Positions 14,717 to 20,325 of a stretch of 20,325 nt of DNA are shown one piece after another. The notes beneath the pieces are model-generated. The model had not been told where the DNA came from. It made no database searches and saw only the letters and a list, made by a program, of their open reading frames with translations. Made by a program: the position numbers and the translations under genes. How positions within the stretch are numbered: position 1 is the stretch's first letter; each line of letters opens with the position of its first letter. This DNA is from an uncultured Alcaligenaceae bacterium (lineage in GTDB: Bacteria > Pseudomonadota > Gammaproteobacteria > Burkholderiales > Burkholderiaceae_B), in the NCBI GenBank assembly GCA_937952975.1, contig CALFXX010000016.1, positions 1 to 20,325 on the forward strand, given 5' to 3'.

Positions 14717-14763
14717 TCTGCTAAAGCGTCGCGCCCAGTCCAACGTCTTCATCGGTGAAGGTA

Positions 14764-14814
14764 CAGGGGTGCAACGCACCTCCTTAACCCACCCCTGGCT
14801 TTGCCAGTAAAGGA
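14764..14814 (+). promoter_or_regulatory. Candidate structured leader RNA of metK with anti-SD element
   Basis: Three helices can be drawn. Helix A pairs CAGGGGTG (14764-14771) with CACCCCTG (14790-14797). Helix B pairs GGTGC (14768-14772) with GCACC (14776-14780). Helix C pairs CTGGC (14795-14799) with GCCAG (14803-14807). A excludes B and C, which are mutually compatible. The loop of A contains TCCTT (14781-14785), complementary to the metK SD AAGGA (14810-14814), so an SD-masking helix or an H-type pseudoknot is possible. It does not match any SAM riboswitch class I can recall. The pairings are seen in the sequence; a regulatory role is inference. Confidence 0.45.
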
Positions 14815-14821
14815 CGTGAGC

Positions 14822-15997
14822 ATGTCTACTAAATCTAACGACTTCCTCTTTACCTCTGAGTCTGTATCTGAAGGCCATCCAGATAAGGTTGCCGATCAGG
14901 TGTCTGATTCGATCCTCGACGCCATTTTTACCCAGGATCCCCATGCACGTGTCGCGGCTGAAACGCTGTGCAACACCGGCTTGGTGGTGTTGGCCGGTGA
15001 AATCACCACAACTGCCAACGTGGATTACATCCAGGTCGCACGTGACACCATTAAGCGTATCGGTTACGACAACACCGATTACGGCATCGATTACAAAGGC
15101 TGCGCGGTCTTGGTGGCCTACGACAAGCAATCGCCTGATATCGCTCAGGGTGTTGATCGCGCCTCTGACGACTACCTGAATCAAGGCGCCGGAGACCAGG
15201 GTTTGATGTTTGGTTATGCCTGCAATGAAACCCCTGATTTGATGCCTGCACCAATCTGGTACGCACATCGCTTAGTGCAACGTCAAAGCGAGTTGCGTAA
15301 AGACGGTCGCCTGCCCTGGCTGCGCCCTGATGCAAAATCGCAAGTCACCTTTCGATATGTCAATGGCAAGCCCGTTGAAGTCGACACCGTTGTCTTGTCG
15401 ACACAGCATGCGCCTGAAATCACGCTCGACGAAATCAAAGCGTCAGTGATCGAACACATCATTCGCCCAAGCTTTCCGGCAGAGTTGTTGACCCCTAAGA
15501 CCAAGTTCTTGGTCAACCCAACCGGTCGTTTCGTGATCGGCGGCCCCCAGGGCGATTGCGGCCTGACAGGTCGCAAAATCATCGTTGACACCTACGGTGG
15601 CGCTTGCCCCCACGGTGGTGGCGCGTTTTCGGGCAAAGACCCCTCAAAGGTCGATCGCTCGGCAGCCTACGCAGCCCGTTATGTGGCTAAAAACATCGTA
15701 GCCGCTGGTTTGGCAACGCAGTGCCAGGTACAAGTGAGTTACGCAATTGGTGTGGCAGAGCCAATCAATATCACCGTCTATACCGAAGGCACTGGCGTGA
15801 TTTCGGATGACGCGTTGGCCTTGTTGGTGCGCGAACACTTTGACCTGCGTCCAAAAGGCATCGTCAATATGCTCGATTTGTTGCGCCCGATCTATACCAA
15901 GACAGCAGCCTATGGTCACTTTGGCCGTAACGAGCCCGAGTTCACCTGGGAAGCTACCGACAAAGCAGCAGTGTTGAAAAAAGCTGCTGGCCAGTAA
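14822..15997 (+). CDS. metK: S-adenosylmethionine synthetase
   Basis: MetK makes S-adenosylmethionine from methionine and ATP, releasing phosphate and pyrophosphate; it is a cytoplasmic tetramer and supplies nearly all cellular methylation. From ATG 14822 the protein has 391 residues, near the usual 384-395. Signature segments are present: FTSESVSEGHPDKVADQ near the N-terminus (His and Lys contact ATP), GAGDQGLMFGYA (nucleotide/metal region), FVIGGPQGDCGLTGRKIIVDTYGG and the phosphate loop GGGAFSGKDPSKVDRSAAY. An alternative TTG at 14801 is rejected because AAGGA lies 7 bp before the ATG. It ends ahead of two or three tandem hairpins, so it is probably monocistronic. With ahcY downstream it forms the SAM/SAH half of the methyl cycle. 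Confidence 0.99.
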   Translation: MSTKSNDFLFTSESVSEGHPDKVADQVSDSILDAIFTQDPHARVAAETLCNTGLVVLAGEITTTANVDYIQVARDTIKRIGYDNTDYGIDYKGCAVLVAYDKQSPDIAQGVDRASDDYLNQGAGDQGLMFGYACNETPDLMPAPIWYAHRLVQRQSELRKDGRLPWLRPDAKSQVTFRYVNGKPVEVDTVVLSTQHAPEITLDEIKASVIEHIIRPSFPAELLTPKTKFLVNPTGRFVIGGPQGDCGLTGRKIIVDTYGGACPHGGGAFSGKDPSKVDRSAAYAARYVAKNIVAAGLATQCQVQVSYAIGVAEPINITVYTEGTGVISDDALALLVREHFDLRPKGIVNMLDLLRPIYTKTAAYGHFGRNEPEFTWEATDKAAVLKKAAGQ

Positions 15998-16003
15998 GAG
16001 TTT

Positions 16004-16029
16004 GGTGGCTGAACAGGCCACCATTGTTT
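16004..16029 (+). terminator. First hairpin after metK
   Basis: GGTGGC (16004-16009) pairs with GCCACC (16017-16022) over a 7-nt loop, followed by ATTGTTT. It is a modest terminator just 6 bp past the stop codon. A second stem, CAGTTTGA/TCAAACTG at 16030-16052, follows without a T run. Confidence 0.55.
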
Positions 16030-16054
16030 CAGTTTGATCAATGTTCAAACTGGC

Positions 16055-16096
16055 AAAAATGCCCCCGCACAGAGAGATCTGTGTAGGGGCATTTTT
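16055..16096 (+). terminator. Strong, probably bidirectional terminator after metK
   Basis: AAAAATGCCCC (16055-16065) pairs with GGGGCATTTTT (16086-16096). The stem continues past a C/A mismatch and a G-T wobble through CACAGA/TCTGTG to a GAGA loop. A-tract and T-tract flank it, so it can work on either strand. Confidence 0.9.
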
Positions 16097-16129
16097 ACGT
16101 GAGTGGGATCGCGATGCTATGCTGCGCCG

Positions 16130-16378
16130 ATGACTTCACCGACTCAAAAAACAGACCTCAGCCCAAGCGCCGGAACAAACCCCGAAGTGGGCCAGCCCGG
16201 CGCAGCAGATTCACCCTGCGTGGCTGTTTGTTCAACACTCTTTGACGACATCTGCCGCGGGTGCGGTCGCACCGTTATGGAAGTCTCGAACTGGGTCTTT
16301 ATGGACGACGCCGAAAAACAAGCCGTGTGGGTCAGAATCCGTGCCGAAGGCTACCCAAGGCGCCCCGGCACGACGTAA
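16130..16378 (+). CDS. DUF1289 family protein, small Cys-rich
   Basis: An 82-residue protein whose conserved half is SPCVAVCSTLFDDICRGCGRT (about 28-48) followed by EVSNWVFMDDAEKQAVWVRI. The spacing Cys30, Cys34, Cys42 and Cys45 is the DUF1289 signature, probably a small metal-binding knuckle. The function of the family is not known. The first 27 residues are Pro/Thr/Ser-rich and look unstructured. ATG 16130 is preferred to an upstream GTG at 16103 because the extra residues are not conserved-looking; neither has a strong SD, so the start is uncertain. It begins 34 bp after the metK terminator and converges on the minus-strand dehydrogenase gene. Confidence 0.85.
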   Translation: MTSPTQKTDLSPSAGTNPEVGQPGAADSPCVAVCSTLFDDICRGCGRTVMEVSNWVFMDDAEKQAVWVRIRAEGYPRRPGTT

Positions 16379-16418
16379 AAATCTTACGTCAACGCAACCC
16401 CCAAGGACAGACCGGAGA

Positions 16419-16448
16419 CACCTAAATTTGCTCAGCACAATTTAGGTG
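16419..16448. repeat. 10-bp perfect inverted repeat between convergent genes
   Basis: CACCTAAATT (16419-16428) and AATTTAGGTG (16439-16448) surround a 10-nt spacer that can add a TGC/GCA step. No T run follows on either strand. A smaller palindrome, GACGTAA/TTACGTC at 16372-16390, overlaps the DUF1289 stop. They probably act as 3'-end hairpins for the convergent genes. Confidence 0.6.
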
Positions 16449-16518
16449 CGTAGAGTCTGGCCTGGCGCAAGCAAAGAATCAAAGCCATTCGCCAAAAGCC
16501 ATACTCTCCGCGAACAAT

Positions 16519-17424
16519 CTACTTATCAGACAACACAGTCCCAGCAAGCTTTTCAGACATCTTGGCCACAGCCGTGTGATCCTGACCAGGCCCGAGCATC
16601 GCAGCCGAGGCCGCCCACAACTCGCGGCAAAGCGCGGCAAAAGGCGTTGGTGTATTGGTATCTTTGCCAATCCCTAACGCGATGCTCAAGTCTTTGACCA
16701 TCAAGTCTAGGCCAAAACCCGCGTTGTACTGACCTGACAAGACAAATTGCTTGAATTTTTTCTGCGTTGAGTTGTTCATGCCGGTTGACGAGTTCAAGAC
16801 GTCAACCATCGCAGCAGGATCCAAGCCAAAACGCTTGCCGATTAGCAAAGCCTCAACCCCGATCAAAAATCCACCCGCAGAGACCAGATTGTTGAGCGCT
16901 TTCATGGCGTGAGCCGAGCCGACATCACCGGTTGGGGTAATCGAAGTGCCCATACAGGACAACACCGGACGCACACGCTCAAGCAAGGCTGCGCTGCCAC
17001 CGAACATAATGGCCAACTCACCTGTTTTGGCGCGTGGCACACCGCCCGACACGGGCGCATCAACCAAATGACCTTTGGCCGCAGCGACCTGTTCAGCCAG
17101 CGCGCGGGTGATGGTGGGCACGCCAGAACTCATTTCGACAATGACGGCGTCGGGGCGCAGGCCAGCCAGGATGCCTTCTGGGCCATTGAGCACGGCCTCA
17201 ACGATGGCGCTTGTGGGCAAGATGGTGATGATGATGTCCGACGCAGCGGCTAGCGCGCGATTTGAGGCAGCGACGGTGCCACCGATCTCTTTGCAAAAGG
17301 CTTGGGCGCGTTCGGCTGAAGCGTCAACAATTTGAAGTGGGTAGCCGGCTTTGTGCAATAACGCGGCCATTGGCCATCCCATACTACCTACACCGACAAA
17401 ACCAATGGTTGGTTGAGCGCTCAT
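16519..17424 (-). CDS. NAD(P)-dependent beta-hydroxyacid dehydrogenase (3-hydroxyisobutyrate dehydrogenase family)
   Basis: A 301-residue member of the 3-hydroxyisobutyrate / 2-hydroxy-3-oxopropionate (tartronate semialdehyde) dehydrogenase family. The Rossmann cofactor motif is GFVGVGSMGWPMA (Gly11, Gly13, Gly16), the substrate loop is DAPVSGGVPRAKTGELAIM (122-140) and the catalytic Lys is Lys175 in AMKALNNL. The C-terminal helical half closes the active site. The exact substrate cannot be told, and all family members share these motifs. ATG 17424 is preferred because family members start a few residues before the GFVG strand; the longer frame to 17523 would overlap the promoter region. AAGG lies about 10 bp upstream. 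It diverges from the lactonase-like hydrolase gene. Confidence 0.93.
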   Translation of the reverse strand: MSAQPTIGFVGVGSMGWPMAALLHKAGYPLQIVDASAERAQAFCKEIGGTVAASNRALAAASDIIITILPTSAIVEAVLNGPEGILAGLRPDAVIVEMSSGVPTITRALAEQVAAAKGHLVDAPVSGGVPRAKTGELAIMFGGSAALLERVRPVLSCMGTSITPTGDVGSAHAMKALNNLVSAGGFLIGVEALLIGKRFGLDPAAMVDVLNSSTGMNNSTQKKFKQFVLSGQYNAGFGLDLMVKDLSIALGIGKDTNTPTPFAALCRELWAASAAMLGPGQDHTAVAKMSEKLAGTVLSDK

Positions 17425-17465
17425 GTTTGACGTGCCTTTTTTAAAAGTAGATTCAATCGAGTCTG

Positions 17466-17495
17466 ATTGTCTGTGTTTGGCTTTACTCGTGTCAA
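17466..17495 (-). promoter_or_regulatory. Possible promoter of the beta-hydroxyacid dehydrogenase gene
   Basis: Minus-strand TTGACA (17495-17490), 18-bp spacer, GACAAT (17471-17466): a perfect -35 with a 4/6 -10, about 40 bp ahead of the start codon. Confidence 0.45.
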
Positions 17496-17516
17496 GTGAG
17501 GCGTGGGCCAGCAGGC

Positions 17517-17546
17517 TTGACAAGCACCATAGGCAACTCGCAGAAT
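17517..17546 (+). promoter_or_regulatory. Possible promoter of the MBL-fold hydrolase gene
   Basis: TTGACA (17517-17522), 18-bp spacer, CAGAAT (17541-17546), a perfect -35 with a 4/6 -10, with transcription starting about 50 bp before the ATG. It is back to back with the equally spaced TTGACA promoter on the other strand; the -35 boxes are 21 bp apart. Confidence 0.45.
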
Positions 17547-17603
17547 GACCTATAAACTGTATAAAACGACATCAAGCCGACTAAAACGGTATCCGGAGAC
17601 ATC

Positions 17604-18401
17604 ATGACACTACCTCATTACGAAATTTTTGCCTTGCGTTACGCCACCATGCCTAAGCGTACGCGTCGCGAAAACTTCATCACCCACGACCCCCACGACG
17701 AACCCATGCCGATGGATTATTTCGTTTGGCTGATTCGCGGCGACGGTAGAACCATCATGGTGGATACCGGGTTTAACGCCGAGCAGGCGAAACAACGAGG
17801 CCGTACGCTAACGCGCTGCCCCGTGGGTTCGCTGGCGTTATTAGGTGTTGCCCCAGAAGATGTTCAAGACGTTGTGATCACTCACTTGCATTACGACCAT
17901 GCGGGCAATATTGGCTTGTTACCCAACGCCAAGTTTCATATACAAGACGGCGAAATGGATTACGCCTGTGGGCGGCATATGTGCCAAGGTTTGTTTAGGC
18001 ATGCTTATGACATCGAGGATGTTGTGACGCTGGTTCGCCGCGTTTATGCTGACCGAGTGGTCTTTCATAACGGTCGCGAAACGCTGTTCCCTGGAATCGA
18101 GCTCATGAAGATCGGTGGCCATACAAAGGGCCTGCAATCGTTGCGTGTGCACACCGCGCGAGGTTGGGTCGTGTTGGCTTCAGATGCAAGCCATTACTAC
18201 GAAAATATGGAAAAACCTTCACCGTTTCCAATTGTGTTTCATTTGGGTGAGATGCTGGATGGTTACGGTATTTTGCGAGAAGCGGCCGACTCGCCCCAGC
18301 ATATCGTGCCCGGACACGACCCACTGGTGCGAGAACGTTACCCGTTTCATGGCGATCCAGCGAACGATATCGTAGCGCTGCATATGCCGCCGAAGGGCTA
18401 A
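17604..18401 (+). CDS. Metallo-beta-lactamase-fold hydrolase, AHL-lactonase-like
   Basis: A 265-residue cytoplasmic hydrolase with the dinuclear zinc site of the metallo-beta-lactamase superfamily: His94, His96, Asp98 and His99 in THLHYDHAGN, His173 in GGHTKG, Asp194 in ASDASHYY and His238 in VPGHDP. The ordering, and the SDASHYYENM stretch in the position of the AiiA Asp-Tyr region, resemble N-acylhomoserine lactonases (AiiA/AttM). Many proteins of this type hydrolyse other lactones or esters, so quorum quenching should not be assumed. GGAG is 6 bp before the ATG. It diverges from a beta-hydroxyacid dehydrogenase; the pair might act on one hydroxyacid/lactone, which is inference. Confidence 0.9.
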   Translation: MTLPHYEIFALRYATMPKRTRRENFITHDPHDEPMPMDYFVWLIRGDGRTIMVDTGFNAEQAKQRGRTLTRCPVGSLALLGVAPEDVQDVVITHLHYDHAGNIGLLPNAKFHIQDGEMDYACGRHMCQGLFRHAYDIEDVVTLVRRVYADRVVFHNGRETLFPGIELMKIGGHTKGLQSLRVHTARGWVVLASDASHYYENMEKPSPFPIVFHLGEMLDGYGILREAADSPQHIVPGHDPLVRERYPFHGDPANDIVALHMPPKG

Positions 18402-18411
18402 TGTTATGGCG

Positions 18412-18524
18412 TGGTGCGGTGGCGCGCTTAGCAAGCGCCTAGCACCATGTTGCTGGCGAAGGCAAGCCGATATGAGGCCTCGGGCAGTAGCATTTAGTTA
18501 CACACTAAACAAGTAATACGTATT
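18412..18524. repeat. Hairpin and two palindromes upstream of the small membrane protein gene
   Basis: TGGTGC (18412-18417) and GCACCA (18442-18447) enclose GCGCTT-AGC-AAGCGC (18424-18438), making a 12-bp hairpin with an uneven internal loop just after the hydrolase stop. TTTAGT/ACTAAA (18493-18498 and 18504-18509) and the perfect AATACGTATT (18515-18524) lie nearer the next gene and could be operator or promoter elements. The first may be a terminator lacking a T run. Confidence 0.45.
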
Positions 18525-18558
18525 GCTAACGAGGTCGTAAGGCTTTTAAAATTGAGTC

Positions 18559-18780
18559 ATGGAAACACGACTCACTCGCTTAGAAGCGATCATCCCAACC
18601 CTCGCAACACGCGAGGATCTGGCCTGCCTAGAAACGCGTATGTCAGCCTCAATTGCTAGGGTCGAAACAACCTTGCACAGCGAAATGAGCAAGCTCACGT
18701 GGCGCATCATGGCACTGCTAGCAGGCTTGTTGCCAAGCCTGTTTGCGGCAGCAGTGTACGTCACCAAATACGTAAATTGA
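18559..18780 (+). CDS. Small coiled-coil, single-TM protein of unknown function
   Basis: A 73-residue protein: a heptad-like N-terminal half (METRLTRLEAIIPTLATREDL and on to about residue 44), then a membrane helix at about 48-70 (WRIMALLAGLLPSLFAAAVYV) and a short KYVN tail. This layout, with LPTLATxEDL ahead of a C-terminal membrane anchor, resembles small hypothetical proteins common in Burkholderiales and, loosely, XhlA-type phage proteins. The function is unknown. The SD is weak, and the gene is isolated between the hydrolase and ahcY, with palindromic DNA upstream and a possible terminator (18944-18973) downstream. There are no other phage-like genes nearby, so a prophage origin is not supported. 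Confidence 0.65.
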   Translation: METRLTRLEAIIPTLATREDLACLETRMSASIARVETTLHSEMSKLTWRIMALLAGLLPSLFAAAVYVTKYVN

Positions 18781-18982
18781 GCTGGGCAAACCGGCGCAAC
18801 ACCCCTAGTCAAGCAGTCAGCCCAGGAGCCAAATCCGAACGTAGTGTCTCTCCGAGCGCCGTGCTTGTCCGAGCGGTCAAGGCTATGCCCCATGAAGTAA
18901 AAAATCCTTTTAGTGCAAAGGGTTGTAGGCTGATTTTAGGCAAAGACCCCTCGCTGTAAAGCGGTTCTGGTCTAATATTTTG
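18781..18982 (+). other. Non-coding gap with a weak terminator-like stem
   Basis: No gene is supported here. AGACC (18944-18948) pairs with GGTCT (18969-18973) around CGCT-GTAA-AGCG (18952-18963), followed by AATATTTT, a plausible terminator for the small membrane protein gene. An 8-bp direct repeat, TCCGAGCG, occurs near 18860-18880. Together with the ahcY promoter, riboswitch and leader, the whole 18781-19208 stretch is free of genes. Confidence 0.4.
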
Positions 18983-19011
18983 CTGCAAGTGCAAAATAAA
19001 CGCGCTACAAT
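18983..19011 (+). promoter_or_regulatory. Probable ahcY promoter
   Basis: TACAAT (19006-19011) is a 5/6 -10 box, with CTGCAA (18983-18988) as a weak -35 at 17 bp. Transcription would begin near 19018, exactly at the first paired bases of the riboswitch, which supports the call. Confidence 0.6.
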
Positions 19012-19017
19012 CACACG

Positions 19018-19123
19018 GCTTTTGAGGAGCGTTGCGACGGATCCGCTGCAGTTTGCCGATCCGCCAGGCTCATAAGCTTCCACGTTACAGTTGGTGCGTT
19101 TGCCAACCTTAACGGCGCTCACC
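19018..19123 (+). ncRNA. S-adenosylhomocysteine (SAH) riboswitch
   Basis: The segment carries the conserved SAH-riboswitch core: GAGGAGCGTTGCGAC at the 5' side, CCAGGCTCATAAGC closing the first helix, and AACGGCGCTCACCC at the 3' side. P1 pairs GCTTTTGAG (19018-19026) with CTCATAAGC (19069-19077) with one T-T mismatch. P2 pairs CGGATC (19038-19043) with GATCCG (19058-19063). The pseudoknot pairs GAGCG (19027-19031, counting the GAGCG that follows P1) with CGCTC (19116-19120). An additional hairpin between P1 and the pseudoknot strand (19083-19114) has CGTTA/TAACG and GTTGG/CCAAC arms. The class binds SAH and turns on SAH-recycling genes, and ahcY is directly downstream. Confidence 0.93.
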
Positions 19124-19200
19124 CAATCCTGCCAGACAGCGATTGAGGTGGTGCTCAATTTCACCCCAACATCGCATTGCTGAGCAGGCTCACCGGAGCC
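19121..19200 (+). promoter_or_regulatory. Putative expression platform of the SAH riboswitch
   Basis: Between aptamer and gene, GGCTC (19187-19191) and GAGCC (19196-19200) form a hairpin that buries the GGAG Shine-Dalgarno of ahcY. ATTGAG/CTCAAT (19142-19147 and 19154-19159) forms another stem. ACC-CAATC (19121-19128) can instead pair with GATTG-a-GGT (19141-19149), extending into the pseudoknot strand, so it should compete with the bound aptamer. Translational control is the likely mode, because no T run follows. Confidence 0.55.
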
Positions 19201-19208
19201 TTCTTGCT

Positions 19209-20325
19209 ATGACTGTTGCTACACAAACAAAATTCACTGACTTCTACGTTGCTGACCTCTCACTTGCTGAGTGGGGCCGCCGCGAAATCCAGATCGCTGA
19301 AACTGAAATGCCAGGCCTGATGGCCACGCGCCAAGAGTTCAGTAAAACGAAACCGTTGAAAGGTGCCCGTATTACAGGCAGCCTGCACATGACGATTCAA
19401 ACGGCCGTGCTCATCGAAACACTGCAAGCACTGGGTGCCGAAGTGCGCTGGGCGTCGTGCAATATTTTTTCAACCCAAGATCATGCTGCTGCGGCAATTG
19501 CAGCGGTTGGCACGCCAGTGTTTGCCAAAAAAGGTGAAACCTTGGTTGAGTACTGGGAATACACCCACAAGATTTTTGAATGGCCAGGCGAGCACCAAGC
19601 CAACATGATCTTGGATGATGGCGGTGACGCGACTCTGTTGTTGCATCTGGGCACCAAGGCTGAGTCAGACCTGTCTGTGTTGAACAACCCAACCTCTGAA
19701 GAAGAAGTGGTGTTGTTTGCTGCCATCAAAGCAACGATCAAGCGCGATCCAAAATGGTACTCAACTCGTTTGGCTCAAATCAAGGGCGTGACCGAAGAGA
19801 CCACTACAGGTGTGTTGCGTTTGTATCAAATGTCAAAGAAAGGCGAACTTGCCTTTGCTGCGATTAATGTCAATGACTCGGTCACCAAGTCAAAGTTTGA
19901 CAATCTGTATGGCTGCCGTGAATCGTTGGTTGATGCGATTAAGCGCGCAACCGACGTCATGATTGCGGGCAAGATTGCTGTGGTCGCAGGCTACGGTGAT
20001 GTGGGTAAGGGCTCGGCTCAAGCCTTGGCCGCGCTGCGCGCTCAAGTTTGGGTCACTGAAATCGATCCGATCTGCGCACTGCAAGCCGCGATGGAAGGCT
20101 TTAAAGTGGTCACCATGGAAGAAGCCGCCGACAAGGCTGACATCTTCGTGACCGCCACAGGTAACTACAACGTCATCACGCGTGCCCATATGGACCGCAT
20201 GAAAGACCAGGCAATCGTTTGCAACATCGGTCACTTCGATAACGAAATTGATGTCGTCGGTATCGAAAACCTTAAGTGGGAAGAAATCAAGCCACAGGTT
20301 GACCATGTGATTTTCCCTGACGGCA
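19209..20325 (+). CDS. ahcY: Adenosylhomocysteinase (SAH hydrolase), partial
   Basis: AhcY splits S-adenosylhomocysteine into adenosine and homocysteine, removing the product that inhibits methyltransferases; it is a cytoplasmic NAD-dependent tetramer. The frame is open to the right edge: 372 codons of an expected 430-475 are present, with no stop. Recognisable segments are FYVADLSLAEWGRREIQIAE, GSLHMTIQTAVLIETL, NIFSTQDHAAAAIA, the catalytic-region KSKFDNLYGCRESL, the NAD loop VAGYGDVGKGSAQAL (Gly261, Gly263, Gly266, Gly268) and CNIGHFDNEID. It carries the insertion around EYWEYTHKIFEW typical of many bacterial enzymes. The start is fixed by GGAG about 10 bp upstream and by family N-termini. 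Expression is expected to rise with SAH through the riboswitch upstream. Confidence 0.98.
   Translation, partial: MTVATQTKFTDFYVADLSLAEWGRREIQIAETEMPGLMATRQEFSKTKPLKGARITGSLHMTIQTAVLIETLQALGAEVRWASCNIFSTQDHAAAAIAAVGTPVFAKKGETLVEYWEYTHKIFEWPGEHQANMILDDGGDATLLLHLGTKAESDLSVLNNPTSEEEVVLFAAIKATIKRDPKWYSTRLAQIKGVTEETTTGVLRLYQMSKKGELAFAAINVNDSVTKSKFDNLYGCRESLVDAIKRATDVMIAGKIAVVAGYGDVGKGSAQALAALRAQVWVTEIDPICALQAAMEGFKVVTMEEAADKADIFVTATGNYNVITRAHMDRMKDQAIVCNIGHFDNEIDVVGIENLKWEEIKPQVDHVIFPDG

Noticed and set aside
14801..14821. TTG start for metK
   Set aside because: It has no SD of its own, and AAGGA is correctly placed for the ATG at 14822.
14579..15268. 229-residue frame antisense to metK
   Set aside because: It is a shadow of metK codon use that spans the promoter and leader, with no recognisable motifs.
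18401..18460. attC or mobile-element end at the hairpin after the hydrolase gene
   Set aside because: The RYYYAAC/GTTRRRY core sites are absent, and no integrase or transposase is nearby; XerC here is the housekeeping form.
18559..18780. Prophage remnant (XhlA-like small protein)
   Set aside because: There are no other phage genes, no att repeats and no composition change around it.
18904..18921. Minus-strand terminator (CCTTT/AAAGG then T run)
   Set aside because: No minus-strand gene lies upstream of it, and the stem is only 5 bp of mostly A-T pairs.

Overview
The window looks like chromosomal DNA of a betaproteobacterium in Burkholderiales, most likely an Alcaligenaceae (Bordetella-related) lineage of moderate GC. 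This is inferred from three things: the two Bug-type (TctC) solute receptors, the housekeeping order COG0523 GTPase - dksA - hslV - hslU next to xerC - DUF484 - dapF and metK, and an S-adenosylhomocysteine (SAH) riboswitch in front of ahcY. I see no phage, insertion sequence, CRISPR array, tRNA or rRNA.

Left part (1-7562), accessory catabolism. A truncated FAD-dependent oxidoreductase on the minus strand diverges from a plus-strand set: Bug receptor, Asp/Glu/hydantoin-racemase-fold protein, TcuA-like flavoprotein and SDR dehydrogenase. This looks like uptake and oxidation of a small carboxylic acid. A zinc-ribbon membrane protein follows. It converges on a secreted protein of unknown function and a second orphan Bug receptor, both on the minus strand. 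The two flavoproteins are clear paralogues, and the racemase-fold protein appears to lack both catalytic cysteines.

Middle part (7672-14560), minus-strand housekeeping. In transcription order: dapF, a DUF484 gene and xerC (overlapping or nearly so), then a promoter readable as both sigma-70 and sigma-32, a 38-codon small ORF whose stop overlaps the next start, a COG0523 metallochaperone GTPase with a His-rich repeat, dksA (zinc-finger cysteines lost, long histone-H1-like tail), a terminator-like hairpin, hslV and hslU. The sigma-32-like promoter and the hairpin just before hslV suggest heat-shock control with possible attenuation, but this is inference.

Right part (14561-20325), the SAM cycle. 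metK makes SAM. Its leader can form mutually exclusive hairpins and carries an anti-Shine-Dalgarno stretch. metK is followed by strong terminators, a DUF1289 gene, a divergent pair (beta-hydroxyacid dehydrogenase and lactonase-like metallo-beta-lactamase-fold hydrolase) and a small coiled-coil membrane protein. At the right edge, ahcY, which removes SAH made by methyltransferases, lies behind a canonical SAH riboswitch. A plausible SD-sequestering platform sits between them. ahcY runs off the window.

The best candidates for something undescribed are the metK leader, the small ORF coupled to the COG0523 gene, the hairpin in front of hslV, the unusual DksA/metallochaperone pair and the cysteine-less racemase-fold protein.
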